Shown in pieces: positions 1 to 11,482 of a stretch of DNA of 64,000 nucleotides. How positions within the stretch are numbered: the first letter of the stretch is position 1; each line of letters begins with the position of its first letter. The stretch is taken from NCBI RefSeq assembly GCF_000708205.1, contig NW_014575560.1, positions 746,501 to 810,500 on the forward strand. Reading direction: 5' to 3'. The notes beneath the pieces are model-generated. The model was given only the letters and a program-made list of their open reading frames with translations. It had not been told where the DNA came from and did no database searches. This stretch comes from Mixia osmundae IAM 14324 (taxonomy: Eukaryota > Basidiomycota > Mixiomycetes > Mixiales > Mixiaceae). The position numbers and the translations under genes are program-made.

Positions 1-2116
1 GTGATACCTCATCAGCCTCATTTCACCGTCGTGCTCGCTGCCTAGACCCACCTGCTGCTCCTCCTGGACATCCACGGGGACTGTTTCGCTCGCTGACACG
101 AGGTCGACGTCACCTGCCATGGACCGCCGACGAGACGGGCTGGCGGGCGGCATCGTGACCTGCGATTGACGCCTAGCTTCAACTGGCGCTGCGCTAGCTT
201 TCGTAGGCGTCGTCCGAGCGTAGCCCAAAGGTCTAATCGCACTAGAAGGCGCAGAGAAAACGTCTTGGCTGCGAGAAGGCGTGCGCTGGAGCTGATTGCC
301 TTGCTGAGGGACTCTCATTGGCGTAGGCGTCTGATTGACTGCGAGGGTGGCTTGAGCTGCTACAGGAGTCGAGGCACTCTGAGAGGCTCGCAAGGGTGTC
401 AAAGATGCTCTGGGTGTGGAGATCGTCTTGAGAGGCGAAGCAACGCGTCGCGGAGAAGGAAGAGGAGTGATACCGGTCTTTTGAATGGTGCGACGAGGTG
501 AACTTGCAAGGGAGGCGCGCGCTTGATGCTGCTGAAATATCCGATGCTGTACCTCTGTTGAGGTAGGCCGCGCACCGATTGCAAGGGAAGGACGCGCCGG
601 CCGTGGCAGGAGCGATTCGCGATTGCGGATCCTTCCGTAGGCTGTTGTGAGCTCCATGTCGGCTGTCGACTCAGCATCGGACAGATCGGCATAAGCTTGT
701 GTTTCGTCCGCATCATCCAAGAAGGCCAAGCTCGCAGCGCCTCGATTTTGAGCAGATGGCAGTGGCGAAGGAGCATGGGAAGATGACATACTCATTTCGA
801 CAGTGCGATCGCTATCTTCATGCACTGCAACGTTGATCTGGCTATGACGAGAGGACCGTCCGGCCGTGCTCGTGCTGACATCAGCGATGGGGGCCTGATA
901 GTCAGTCCCGAGACGGTTGCGCATGTGGTAGTCAAATGCGGCCGTCTGATGGTCGTCTGCAAGATCCATGCTGACTTCACCGCTCGTAGCACTGTTGTGG
1001 GAGACGGAAGTGTCGTCTGTAGCAGTAGCCAATGACATGTCCTGTTCCTGATCGCCAGGACTAGGAGCAGGCGCCTGGCTTTGCGCCAGTCGGTTGAGTA
1101 CATTGGCAGTCGGAGTGGAGGTGGTCAGCCGCGTTGCACGATTGTGCGTCGTCGCATCGAAAGCTGCCGTCATGTTCTCATCTGGCATTATCATCGATTC
1201 GTCCATGAGATTTCCTTCGGCAGAAGCCATAGACATGTCTATGCTGGTATCAAGGGCGAAGACATTCGCAGACCCGAAGGTTGGGCGAGGCGGTATCGCG
1301 CTGACATACGGCGCGGCAGTCGGGCGCAGGTTCTCTGGTATCTGATACTTTCTGCTTGGTGTCGCAGTGGCGCTGGCAGAAGAGTAGATCTCGCTCGGTC
1401 TGCGTGCGTTGAGCCGCGCGTTCAATGCCGGAAGATCAGAGCCGTTCGATATGTCCATGCTCGCCTCGCTCTCGCTCTCTGCATCACGTGAAATTGGCGC
1501 TGCAGATGCGCTCTGTGTGTGGGGCGGTGACGCGACGGACGCGGTGGAAGCGAGGGACATGTCACTATTTGCTTCTATCGTCCTGCAAGCGTCATTCAGA
1601 CCCTGATCGATCGACCGTCATAGTCGGACAACTTGCCTGATGTCTGCATTGGCAGCAAAGCTGACCCGACGCGCGAGTGACATCCCCTTTGCCTGTTGCG
1701 CATTGGCGACTGCAAGCTGTGCATTGCGTTGCAGTCGCTCTTGATCTGCCTGGCGCTGCATCTCGGCATACGAGATGACATTGCTTGACTTGCTGAACAT
1801 GCGCGGATTGTAGCTTGACGTGAGATCTTCGTCATATTGCCCAGTATTGCTCGACGGACGCGGCTTAAGGATTGACCGCCCAGGGATCTGGACGTCGATA
1901 CACATGAGTGACGACCACTTTCAGCCTGCTGAGACGTACAACGCTCTTGCGTGCAGCTTTGTTGGGCGATGGACCTCCTCCAAGCGATTTGGCGCGTTTC
2001 TTGCTCGTCCCTGAGCCATGAGGACGATGGTTCTCCTTTTGTTGCTCTTCCCGCGCTTCGGGCTGTGCGAACGCTGGCATGGATGCTCGCGGTCTGCTGC
2101 TGCTGCTCGAAGGCAT
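1..2116 (-). CDS. SPC7: SPC7/KNL1 kinetochore scaffold, N-terminal part
   Basis: Kinetochore scaffold of the KMN network that recruits PP1 and, through phosphorylated MELT motifs, Bub3-Bub1. Model exons are 2116-1940, 1887-1637 and 1582 to beyond base 1; the C-terminal RWD and Mis12-binding part lies outside the window. Exon 2 carries SILK (in GRSILKP) and RVSF (in LARRVSFAANADIR), the two PP1-docking motifs of KNL1/Spc7, in the usual order and near the N-terminus. Exon 3 is low-complexity and carries a run of degenerate MELT-type motifs (DMSLAS, MDIS, IDMSMA, QDMSLA, VEMSMS and a canonical MELT at 657-646). Intron 2 has a GC-AG boundary (donor GCAAGT at 1636). The start at 2116 is the first ATG of the open frame that avoids running close to the neighbouring divergent gene; an ATG at 2194 is an alternative. 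Identity rests on the motif combination, which I consider strong. Confidence 0.88.
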
Positions 2117-2261
2117 GATGGGCGTGAGCCTGCAACGATCAGAGGCTCTACAATGTCTGCACTTGCCGCGAGCAACATTGAGCGTGTGTGTCACGTGACT
2201 GTCATCTATCTCGCTTTCGATTGCTCGTCACGATTGGCCACACCCTCACGAGCAACCCGGC
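2117..2261. promoter_or_regulatory. Short divergent promoter region, SPC7 / F-box gene
   Basis: This 145 bp gap separates two divergent start codons and must hold both promoters, assuming the SPC7 start at 2116. No TATA box is evident. The assignment is positional only. Confidence 0.4.
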
Positions 2262-3647
2262 ATGAACGAGGAAGACGAGCTCGAACGGTTCCGCCGTCAA
2301 TGGCGGGAAGAAGTGCGAGCAGGCAAGACGCTCACTTCGGACATCAGACAGCATCGAGGTGCATTCGAGCCTCAACCAACTCACCATGATCGCTCCGTCA
2401 GCGTCACCAGCTCGCCAGAGCAGAAGGTGCACACCGAGCTCGAACCAGACCACGCATCGATGACTGCACTCGAGATCTACGAAGAAGCAGTCGTTGCAGA
2501 GCGTCAGGGCCGGATGAATGATGCCTTGTCGGCCTACAAATTGGCGTTCAAGCGTGATCCCGATATCATGGCAGTCTATCAGCGCAAGATAGAATCACAA
2601 GCGGACGGACACACTACAGAACACGAGGGTGCGCGATCGGACGAGGAGCCAGTGGACGAGCTAGCGTTCGACTTTACGCGTACCGTCACCGTCGGAGCGG
2701 ATTACGAGCAGGCGAGTACAGACGATGTCAACCATCCGTCGTCTACAGCACGCTTACGGCGACGTCTGCTCAAGTCTTACGGGCAGTACAGCTATCTGCC
2801 GCTGCAAATGCGAGTGCATGCAGAAGAGACACACGAGCAGCGCGATGATGCCACAGTAGATGACGACATTAGCTTCCATCCTGCCGATACCGATCAGCCC
2901 ATCCCGATCAAGCGACTTCCGCCAGAGATGATCCATCTCATCTGCATCAAGCTCGTCGAGCCGCGCGAGGTCGGCTTTGCGCCCGACATTGCCAATCTTG
3001 AGCGGCTTGCACTCGTCTCGAGACGGATGAGATTGTTGACCCTAGATAGCTCGATCTGGCGAGCGACCTGCCTGGACGTCTTCAGAGCTCCTCAAATAGA
3101 CCCTTCAGACTCTGCTGGCTCCGTCGTCAAGAAGCACCATGCTGGAGATTATAGGCGGATGTTCATCGAACAGCCTCGAATAAGAACAGAGGGAGCCTAC
3201 ATCTCTGTGCTCACGTATGTCAGAAGGGGCGAGAGCGAGAACGTATGGGTCAGGCCGACTCATCTGGTGACGTTCTATCGTTTCCTGCGCTTCTATAGCG
3301 ACGGCAGAGTCATCTCCTTGCTGAGCACCGAGCCGCCCAACGATGTAGTCAGAAGACTCGATTTTGGCCTCAGAGCAAAGGGTGTATCATTCGGACGCTG
3401 GAAGTTGCGAGGGTCACAGGTGCATATCTGGGATCTGACAGAGCCAGTCGCAGATCGGCAATCGCTAAAGTACACTTTCACCATGCGATGCTTGCTCAAA
3501 ACAACGCACAGAGGCAAGCAGAACAAGCTCGAGCTCCAGCAACTCTGCACGCTCAACCGGTCGACGCTCGAAGCGACAGAAGTTCCGCTCGTTCACTCAA
3601 AGCCGTTTCATTTCTCGCGTGTGCTGGCATACGAAGAGTCTCGGTAG
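2262..3647 (+). CDS. F-box protein, FBXO9/Hrt3/Pof7 type
   Basis: Single-exon 461-residue protein, probably a substrate receptor of an SCF ubiquitin ligase. Residues about 68-110 form a TPR/MIT-like helical pair (MTALEIYEEAVVAERQGRMN). An F-box begins near residue 214 (LPPEMIHLICIKLV) and continues through LERLALVSRRMR and SIWRATC. The C-terminal half has the FBXO9 signature: a region with YRRMF, then RFYSDGRVISLLSTEPP and FGRWKLRGSQVHIW, the beta-rich segment of this family. Length and domain order match FBXO9/Hrt3. The start is the first ATG after the divergent gap. The next gene (STT3) is convergent, with its stop 20 bp downstream. Confidence 0.88.
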   Translation: MNEEDELERFRRQWREEVRAGKTLTSDIRQHRGAFEPQPTHHDRSVSVTSSPEQKVHTELEPDHASMTALEIYEEAVVAERQGRMNDALSAYKLAFKRDPDIMAVYQRKIESQADGHTTEHEGARSDEEPVDELAFDFTRTVTVGADYEQASTDDVNHPSSTARLRRRLLKSYGQYSYLPLQMRVHAEETHEQRDDATVDDDISFHPADTDQPIPIKRLPPEMIHLICIKLVEPREVGFAPDIANLERLALVSRRMRLLTLDSSIWRATCLDVFRAPQIDPSDSAGSVVKKHHAGDYRRMFIEQPRIRTEGAYISVLTYVRRGESENVWVRPTHLVTFYRFLRFYSDGRVISLLSTEPPNDVVRRLDFGLRAKGVSFGRWKLRGSQVHIWDLTEPVADRQSLKYTFTMRCLLKTTHRGKQNKLELQQLCTLNRSTLEATEVPLVHSKPFHFSRVLAYEESR

Positions 3648-3666
3648 ATTTCATGTTGTTTGCATT

Positions 3667-6522
3667 CTATGCTCTAGAGGCGGATGCTCGCCTTTTTGTC
3701 TTGCTCTTCGACACCTTTGCGCGCTTCCTTCGCTTGCCCGCGTGGAATGCGTTCGCAGTCGAGTGAGTTCGTCCAAGAGCATCCTCATCTTTGACTTTAT
3801 ATATCCTCACGAGCCAGTTGCCGGATGTGTAGGCCTCTTCCAGAGAATCGAGGACTGGCCCGACGGAAGGCATCCGAGCTTGTCTGACTCTGTCGATCGC
3901 CGTCTGCCCATTGTACAGATCGTTGAATCTGTGCATGTGTGTCAGCTCGCACACCTATTCGCAAGGCTTAAGAAAGCACCTGTAGTAGGACATCTTGTAC
4001 ATCAAACTGTTGCGCATCGCTGGCGAAGCATCGTCATCGACCTTGTACTCGCCCCGCGCGGTAAAGTATTCTTGCTCTTTGATCTCCTCGGGCCAGATTC
4101 CCTCCGAGATTCGGACTGTAGGACATGTCAGGCTTGTCGGGAACAGCAAGGCATTACGCACTCATCCAAAGGAATTTGTTGATATCATCGCCAGAGTACC
4201 CAATGAGGCCGCCAAAGACGATGAGTACGTAATCGACATCATGCTGGCGCAAAATAGGATACGCGACTTCTTCACGCGACGACATGGCCTTGCCCACCGT
4301 CGCGATGCTGTCCATAGTGTTAGCGCGCAAGCTATAGGAAAAAAGAATTGACGACCGACTGAGTGTTGTTCCAGGTATTATTGTCAACGAGCGTCGTACG
4401 GTCTGCAAACCCAGCAATCTGGTAGCCATAGTCCCACCAACTCATGATCTTCGCATCCGGTGCAGTATTTTGTCTGAGCCAGTAGTAAGCCTCTCTGAAA
4501 TCGTCAATGATGTTCGTCGAGCCATCTTGGTTGTGCGAAGCCAGCACGACAGAGGGCGAAGAGTAAGCAGACGAAGTGACAAAAGTGCAGTGTAGGCAGA
4601 ACGAGACGAGCAGTGCGCTGAAGACGGTCAAGACTGCAAAGCGCACGTCGAGCGAGTAGGGACCGGTCGAGCGGCTCGTCTTGAGCGGTATATCATTCGA
4701 AGCTTTGGCTATCTTGGCAGCAGCTGCTGATTTCTTGCGCTGGGTCGCACCGACGGGCGCAGAGACTGCGCTCGTCTTTGCAGATGGTTCATCGCTATCG
4801 GTGATCAGGGTCGGATCGACCAATGGCGCAGAGGGCAAGTCGTCCGTCGCAGCGACTTGCGAGCCTGGCACGGCAGGATCGAGATAAGCCGTATAGACGG
4901 AAGAGACGGCCATTGCGGCAGTGACGCAGACGACGGGTGTTAGCGTGAGCATCAATCTGACCATGACGCCTGCAAAGTAGCTCGCAAAGACGGCGTAGAC
5001 GATGATGAAGACGTGCTCGTCCCTGAGCTCTCTGAAGCAGAGGAAGACGCCAGCAGGGAAGAGATAGATGAGCATTTGCAGATCGAAGAAGAAGCTTGGC
5101 CAGGCGGTCGGCTGATGTTCGCTGACTGACGCAATGATCGGAATATGGATCTGTGCTACCGTCAGCATTGGTCGTTGGCTTGCAAGAATGAACATACCTT
5201 GGCATAGCCTGTATCGAAGAGGGAATAGAATCTGCCATTCCATTGCTGGATATAGCCGCCCTTTGTGAGTCCGACGATTGCAGCAGCACCCAATGCAGCA
5301 GCAGCGACGAGAGAGCCGCGCAAGAGCGACTTGAATTGCTGAGATGGCACGAGACTTCTGACGAGTTCGGCAAAGGCAACGAGCTGGAGCAAGCCAAATA
5401 CACCGAGAGCAGCCATGTGCTCGGATGTTCTGATGGGTTGAAAGCCGACAAAGGGGACTTGCATGCTAGCCAGGATTCCGATGGCGTAAAAGGCAGAGTA
5501 GGCCACGTAGAGTCGTGAGGAGAAGCGACCCATGCAAAGCAATGCAAAGGCATGCAGCGGAAGCATGTTGGTAATGAAGGCATAGCCGCCTGTGACGACG
5601 TCAGCGGCATTCGAGACGAGCGCAGATGGCCTCACCCCATGCGGCAACCATGTAGAAGTAGAAGAGAGCGGTCAGAGCTCCGTAGAAGGCCGAGCCTTCC
5701 TTGAGTGCTTTGATCCAGAGGTAAAAGGTGAACATGAGGATGAAGATAGCAATCGCTTCGTTATCATAAGATCCTGCCACGGAACGCGAGATGTATCCTG
5801 CCCTTCCGTCAGCATGTAAGCCTTGCCGATGGAGGCGACTGGTGTACCCGGCGCAATACCAATGAAGAGTGCTGCCCACAATCCAGTTCCTTCGCCCCCT
5901 TGTCCGTCTTTGGAACGCCCGACCTCGCGCCCGAAGAGATAGGTCGAATAAGCTGTCAGGCCAGAGAATCCAGGCGCCAGCATGACGCAGACTTCGCGAA
6001 TGTCGACAGGGACCGAGAGCCACCTGAGCGCGTTGAAGATGATGCCGCTCGTGATCATCAGCCCGGGGTAGATCGTTCCTCCTACTACTCGACCGAGCGG
6101 ATACCTATAAACTGGTTGGCATGAGACTATCGGTTTCCCGACGTGAGGCATCCGACTTGCCATGCCGTTGGATCGAACCAATTCCAGAACTCGTAGACGC
6201 CTTTCTCTGCGAGGACCTTTGTCGCACGACTGTAGCGGCACCATAAGCTTGAGCGCGTGCCTGAACAGCGCAAGGCACTTGCAAATTGAACCATGGATCG
6301 CTGACCAACCATTTACAGTCCTCAGTGCGTTCACATGGAAGCCGACTGAGAGAAGACATACAATTCGTGGATGATGGACTCGAAGCGAATGACGGCAAAG
6401 AGTCGGCTGGCAACTGCTGCGCCTGCGATGGTCGCCAGGATGACAACGCGCAGGAACGAGAGCGTGTTGGCCGTCGCGGCGGGTGTCAGTGAGACCCAAG
6501 GGTAGGCTCCCTGTTCCACCAT
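3667..6522 (-). CDS. STT3: Oligosaccharyltransferase catalytic subunit STT3
   Basis: Catalytic subunit of the ER oligosaccharyltransferase, transferring the lipid-linked glycan to Asn-X-Ser/Thr. Ten exons give 797 residues: 6522-6362, 6300-6283, 6229-6161, 6104-5848, 5797-5636, 5589-5198, 5150-4360, 4307-4162, 4115-3980, 3928-3667. Hallmarks are FESIIHEFDPWFN at the N-terminus, multiple membrane helices, the catalytic WWDYGYQI with [22 protein letters not shown], and a basic tail after [14 protein letters not shown]. Exon 2 is only 18 nt and codes the DPWFN segment. Introns 2 (6282-6230) and 3 (6160-6105) are consecutive GC-AG introns, both GCAAGT, and the joined protein matches the family perfectly there. 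The start (MVEQGAYPW) gives a normal family N-terminus. NBP35 diverges 118 bp upstream. Confidence 0.95.
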
Positions 6523-6640
6523 CGTGGGAGGGTGCAGCACTGAGCTGTGGGCAGGACGAAAGGCCGGGCCGTCGACGTGGCGATGGCACCTCCCTCCGTC
6601 GTCGACGCGAAGTCAAAAGTTGCGCGAATCAGAGACGATC

Positions 6641-7828
6641 ATGATGTTGACTCAGGCAGCTGTGCCTGCGCCGATGAAGATGGATGAAGTGGCGGCACGA
6701 CCGACTGCGTCTCTCCTGCCGACGGACAAGCCAGCAGACGCACCCGAAGCCTGTCCCGTCAGTCCGACCTTGAGCTGACTCATGCCTGTGCTGATCAAGC
6801 GACCGAACAGGGCACAGAGTCTGAATCTGCCGGCAAAGCTTCAGCATGCGACGGATGTCCCAATCAGGTCTGTCCCATGTCGTCTGCAGACTTCGTTTCG
6901 CTGACGGATATTGCTACGGACAGAATATCTGCGCTACCAACACGAACAAAGGACCCGATGTCGATTTGCCACTCATCAAAGACCGCATGAGCTCTGTCAA
7001 ACGGAAGATCCTCGTTCTGAGCGGCAAAGGAGGTGTGGGCAAGAGCACGTTCACCACCGGACTTGCCTGGGCGCTCGCAGCAGACGAAACCGTCCAAGTG
7101 CGTGCCCCTCGTTGTGCTGGCCAGCAGCGCTCATCAAGCTAGCACAGACCGGCATGATGGATATCGACATCTGCGGTCCTAGTCTGCCACTGATGCTAGG
7201 GCTGCAAGATGCTCGACTGCATGCTACCTCATCAGGCTGGTCGCCACTCTACGTGCTCGACAACCTTTGCGTCATGTCGATCGGCTTCATGCTGCCTTCC
7301 TCGAGCGATGCAGTCATCTGGCGGGGGCCCAAGAAGAATGGTCTCATCAAGCAATTCCTCAAAGATGTAGACTGGGGAGAGTTGGACTACTTGCTCGTCG
7401 ATACTCCACCGGGCACATCGGACGAGCATCTCTCCATCGTTCAGTATCTCAAAGAGTCAGGCATAGACGGTGCAGTCATCGTGACAACACCCCAAGAAGT
7501 AGCGCTGCAAGACGTGAGAAAGGAGATCGATTTCTGCCGAAAGGTCGGCATCAATATCCTCGGCATCGTCGAAAACATGTCTGGCTTTGTCTGCCCGAGC
7601 TGTCACGGACAATCCGATATCTTCATTCCCAGCACAGGCGGTGCAGACAAGCTCGCAAAGGACATGGATCTTCGCTTGCTCGGTAAAGTGCCCCTTGATC
7701 CTCGAATCGGCAAATGCTGCGATTTCGGCAAGAGCTTCTTAGACGAATATCCCGAATCTCCTGCAACGCAGGCTTATCTTGACATTGTCGACAGTCAGTC
7801 ATCACCGTCTCTAGCGGGACAGCGCTAA
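6641..7828 (+). CDS. NBP35: Cytosolic Fe-S cluster assembly ATPase NBP35
   Basis: P-loop scaffold that, with Cfd1, assembles [4Fe-4S] clusters for cytosolic and nuclear proteins. Four exons, 6641-6757, 6811-6867, 6924-7097 and 7148-7828, give 342 residues. Joining exons 1-3 creates the N-terminal cluster motif Cys-X13-Cys-X2-Cys-X5-Cys (ACP...[11 protein letters not shown]) with exact spacing, which also validates those introns. The Walker A motif is [12 protein letters not shown], followed by [11 protein letters not shown] and [12 protein letters not shown]. The C-terminal Cys pair CPSC lies in [13 protein letters not shown]. The start ATG at 6641 has a second, inner ATG (MKMDEV) as an alternative. 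The gene ends 45 bp before the convergent PPR gene. Confidence 0.96.
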
Positions 7829-7873
7829 TGATGCATGCAGACATACATGCCATACTTGACACTCAAGTCTAGT

Positions 7874-10468
7874 CTAGGCTCGTATGAGCTTGACGAGCCG
7901 ATGAAGAGACGCGCTGCGGATCTCGAAGCCGTCTGCGGCGAGCATGTCGACCAGTCTGTGCGCATCATCGCTGGCGCCCATAGTCCACAGACCGTTCAAG
8001 ATGGTAAACCACGAATCGGCATGGAGCTGGCCCGTTGTGGCTCCCTCGACGGCGTCATCGCTGTGGATCCCCCTACGAGCTCTCATCTCATCGAAGAACT
8101 GTAGCGCCATCGCCTTGCCGTACTCACTCCCGAGGGAGAGATAGGCAGACATGAACATGTTGTAGCCAATCCGGTTGAGTGCGATGTTGCGTCGTCTCAT
8201 TCGTTCGACCAGTCCTTGTGCTGCCAGGAGCCCGAGGTTGTTCGCAAATGCAGATCCGTCCGCAGATGAGCCAGAAGGCAGCGTACCAATTTTGAAGCTT
8301 TGGTATACTCGGAGAGCATCCGCCGAAGGTGCTGCAGTTAGGGCAAGCTTGAGAAAGCCTTGTATGAGACAAGTATACGTTATCTCGTTGGTCTGCAGGC
8401 CAGTCGCTTCGGCCTCTCTGAGCATGGCGACGGCCGCTCGAAGATCTTCAAGCCTTCCGCTCTTTGCCATATGATCGATAACTGTCGTAATCGTGGCAAT
8501 ATTGGGCGTCACTTTAGCATCTGACATTGCCTTCCACAAGCCGGGCACGGCTTCAGGCTGCCCGGACGAGAGCATAGCATCGATCAGAGTGGTGTAAGTC
8601 CTCACGTCAGGCTCAAGCTTGTGCCTTGCCATGAGTTGCAATACCTCGTCGATACCCTGCAAGCTCGGTGTCTTCCTATGAGCATGGTAGTCTAGCAAGA
8701 TGTTGATCGTATCGATGCCGAGACGAGCGCCAGAAGTAATCATTTGTTCAATGAGAGCCATTGCCTCTGTCGTTCTTCGGCTATGCATCATACCGCCTAT
8801 GATCTGATTCATTGCAGCGCGAGGTAGAATGCCGTTGGGATAACGAGCGAGCAAAGTCTGATTAGCCAGCATGACATCAATATACTTCATTGCGGTCTCG
8901 GTTTCCGAAGCTCGAAAGTAAGCAGTGATGAGGGCAGCCCAGGCCGAAGCATCAGGCTCGATACCAGAACGCTTCATGCGATCAAAGGTATCGTGCGCCG
9001 CGTCTGGATCGAGACGGCGAGCATGACTGTCCAAGAGCGCCAACCAGACTGTCGCAGTCGGTCTGTGACCTCGATCGTGAATGAACTGCCAGAGTGACCT
9101 TGCCTCTTCGACCATGCCAAGCTGCACAAAGGCAGCCAAGAAGCTTGCGACTACCTCCGGCGTCAGGCGCGCTGTGTCGAGGCTGTGTGTCCTTGCGCCA
9201 TGTTCTGCTTGCGTAGAAGGAGGCAGGTCGAGTTCAGGAGCGTCCTCCCAATGAGTGAGTAGCCAGCCGTCGGGCTTGCTGAGGTCGCTAGCCGACCTGA
9301 GTGCTTGCCATGTATGCAGCGCCTTTGCTCGTTCGGATCGGCGTATCCAGAGGATACATCTCGCTCGCCAACCGGCCTGACCGATCGCTGTGTACGTTTG
9401 GGCGAAACTGAACTGACATAGCCAGTCGAGTGCCCTCCGACGAGCAGCAAGTGTGGCACTGTCCGTCTTTGTGAAAGCCTCGCAGAGCCATGACTCTGAT
9501 ACCAATGTATCGAGAGACACGTTGGTAGCGGCTAGCCAGGTCTTCAGCAAAGAAGGCAGTGGCGGCGAAGTAGGCTCGAGCGAGTGCGCGACGATAAAGG
9601 CAGAGAAGAAACTGCCCGCTAGCTTGACTCTTTCCTCCGACCCACTCGTGGCCTGTAGTCGGCGGACGAGCAGATCTTGGATCTCGAAGACGCGTTGACG
9701 AGCATGATGACTGGGCACTAGTGCCTCTCGCCAAGCCCACTGAGCGAGAGAACTGCCGGGTCTTCTCTTCTCATCTGTTGTGTCTGTACGGAGCGTTTCT
9801 TCGAGCAATATGTCACGACAAGCTTTCCAGCGGTTGGTACTCATGCGGGCCATGGGCTGTGTGTGCGCGCGCTTGCATTGCCAGATTGCGATCGTCCTCA
9901 ATCCTTGGAGCACTTCCAAACGAAGACGAGATGCCATGCCGAGCGCGTGTATCTTGCACCAGCCAGCTGTCATGCAGGAATGCCAGACGGCTTCGTAGTC
10001 TTTGTGCTGCCTCGGGTAGCGTCGGACGACATTGTGATCAAACGAGGTCGCATTCCATCCGGCTATGTGGAAGCCGCGCCAGATGGACCGCATAGCACGA
10101 TCATACACAATCTGTGGTGGCTCAGCAGCATCGCCTGCTCTGCGTTTGGGTTGCTCGTCTGCTGGCAGAGCGATCTCTGCGAGTCTTTGCAACATGACGC
10201 GAGGATCAACCCTGTGTGTGCGAGCAGAGCCCTGCTGTCGCTCGCTGAGCACCATCAGAGGTTCTGCCGAGTCACTCGATCCAGTCGCTAGAGAGTGTGA
10301 CAGGCGACGAGTCTGCACAGCTGCCAGGGCAGGTCGCAGACAGTCGAGCAGGCAAAGAGCTCTCTGAGGGGCTCGGCATATCTGTCTGACCATCCTGATC
10401 TGTCCATCATGTTGCGTCATCAGATGTGCGGAGGAGAAACCCATCGAGGACGTACAGTGGCTGCACAT
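7874..10468 (-). CDS. Pentatricopeptide-repeat protein, probably mitochondrial
   Basis: Intronless 864-residue protein, likely an organellar RNA-binding factor. The C-terminal half holds about eight PPR motifs seen as helix pairs, e.g. TVWLALLDSHARRLDPDAA, GIEPDASAWAALITAYF, VRTYTTLIDAMLSSGQPEA and EITYTCLIQGFLKL. The N-terminus after Met-26 (MVRQICRAPQRAL) is basic and rich in Arg, Ala and Leu, compatible with a mitochondrial presequence, so translation may begin there and not at the first ATG (10468). The long middle part has degenerate helical repeats. I cannot assign the RNA target or a specific orthologue. Confidence 0.85.
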   Translation of the reverse strand: MCSHCTSSMGFSSAHLMTQHDGQIRMVRQICRAPQRALCLLDCLRPALAAVQTRRLSHSLATGSSDSAEPLMVLSERQQGSARTHRVDPRVMLQRLAEIALPADEQPKRRAGDAAEPPQIVYDRAMRSIWRGFHIAGWNATSFDHNVVRRYPRQHKDYEAVWHSCMTAGWCKIHALGMASRLRLEVLQGLRTIAIWQCKRAHTQPMARMSTNRWKACRDILLEETLRTDTTDEKRRPGSSLAQWAWREALVPSHHARQRVFEIQDLLVRRLQATSGSEERVKLAGSFFSAFIVAHSLEPTSPPLPSLLKTWLAATNVSLDTLVSESWLCEAFTKTDSATLAARRRALDWLCQFSFAQTYTAIGQAGWRARCILWIRRSERAKALHTWQALRSASDLSKPDGWLLTHWEDAPELDLPPSTQAEHGARTHSLDTARLTPEVVASFLAAFVQLGMVEEARSLWQFIHDRGHRPTATVWLALLDSHARRLDPDAAHDTFDRMKRSGIEPDASAWAALITAYFRASETETAMKYIDVMLANQTLLARYPNGILPRAAMNQIIGGMMHSRRTTEAMALIEQMITSGARLGIDTINILLDYHAHRKTPSLQGIDEVLQLMARHKLEPDVRTYTTLIDAMLSSGQPEAVPGLWKAMSDAKVTPNIATITTVIDHMAKSGRLEDLRAAVAMLREAEATGLQTNEITYTCLIQGFLKLALTAAPSADALRVYQSFKIGTLPSGSSADGSAFANNLGLLAAQGLVERMRRRNIALNRIGYNMFMSAYLSLGSEYGKAMALQFFDEMRARRGIHSDDAVEGATTGQLHADSWFTILNGLWTMGASDDAHRLVDMLAADGFEIRSASLHRLVKLIRA

Positions 10469-10566
10469 GGGTCCACTCTCCGTCGGCTGAGTAGCTGGTC
10501 GGGTCGAGTCGTGTCAAGCTTGTCGCGTGTCAGACGACTTTTCTTTGTCTCGCCGTCTCACTCGCC

Positions 10567-11482
10567 ATGAACGGGCACAAGTTCGACGAGACGCTGTACG
10601 ATGCCGAGCAGATCAAACTCATGGAGGAGCGCCTCATCGTGCTCGACAAGGACGACAACCCGATAGGAGAGGACAGCAAGAAAACATGTACGACTGCCTT
10701 TCGAGCTCAGGCCTGCGCCATGCTCACTTGACGTATACCTCAGGCCATCTCATGCAGAACATCCTACCGCCACGCTCGCTACTCCACCGAGCTTTCTCTT
10801 GCTTCCTCTTCAGACCGTCAGATGGCCGTCTGCTGCTACAACAGCGAGCACAAGAGAAAATTACCTTTCCGCTCATGTGGACCAATACCTGCTGCTCCCA
10901 TCCGCTGGCGATAAAGCAGGAGATGGAAGCGCAAGATGTCGTCGGCGTACGTCGCGCTGTGAGGAGGAAGCTAGACCATGAGCTGGGCATCAAGCCTGAC
11001 TCGATCAATCTCGACGAATTGCTCTTCATCACGCGCATACACTACCTCGCTCCTTCAGACGGTCTCTGGGGAGAACACGAAAGTTCGTCTGCCTCGCTTT
11101 CAGCAGCTAGTTTCCAGCTGCTGACACCTGCATGTTGACGTCCAGTCGACTATGTCGTCTTTGCCACGGCAGACGTCGAGCTAGAAGTGAACCCAAATGA
11201 GGTAGCAGATACGCGATGGGTCTCCAAGGCCGAGCTAGAAGACTTTTTCAAGGATTCCAGCGTGACCTTCACGCCCTGGTTCAAGCTCATCGCCCAATCG
11301 TTCTTGTACAAGTGGTGGGATGCCTTGCTCGCCCAGACGGCAAAGCAATCCAGCAAGCTCGTCGCAGATACCCAAGCGCTCAGACCGCTCGTCACTCAGC
11401 AAGATCAGTCCACCATCCATCGCGTAAGCAAATTCCTTCGTCACCATTTCCGACTGCGCTCACACTTGTGCAGATGCTATGA
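10567..11482 (+). CDS. IDI1: Isopentenyl-diphosphate delta-isomerase
   Basis: Nudix-fold enzyme interconverting IPP and DMAPP in isoprenoid and sterol synthesis. Four exons, 10567-10687, 10744-11082, 11146-11423 and 11474-11482, give 248 residues. Seen: KKTCHLMQN across intron 1, the catalytic-Cys motif TNTCCSHPL, RKLDHELGI in the Nudix region, and the WGEHEIDYV segment with the second catalytic Glu, formed exactly across intron 2. The last exon adds only Met-Leu and the stop, giving the ending IHRML, as in yeast Idi1. Donors are GTACGA, GTTCGT and GTAAGC. Confidence 0.96.

Noticed and set aside
4795-6616. Long minus-strand frames (271 and 314 codons) within STT3
   Set aside because: They are alternate frames of the STT3 exons; the STT3 frame has the conserved motifs.
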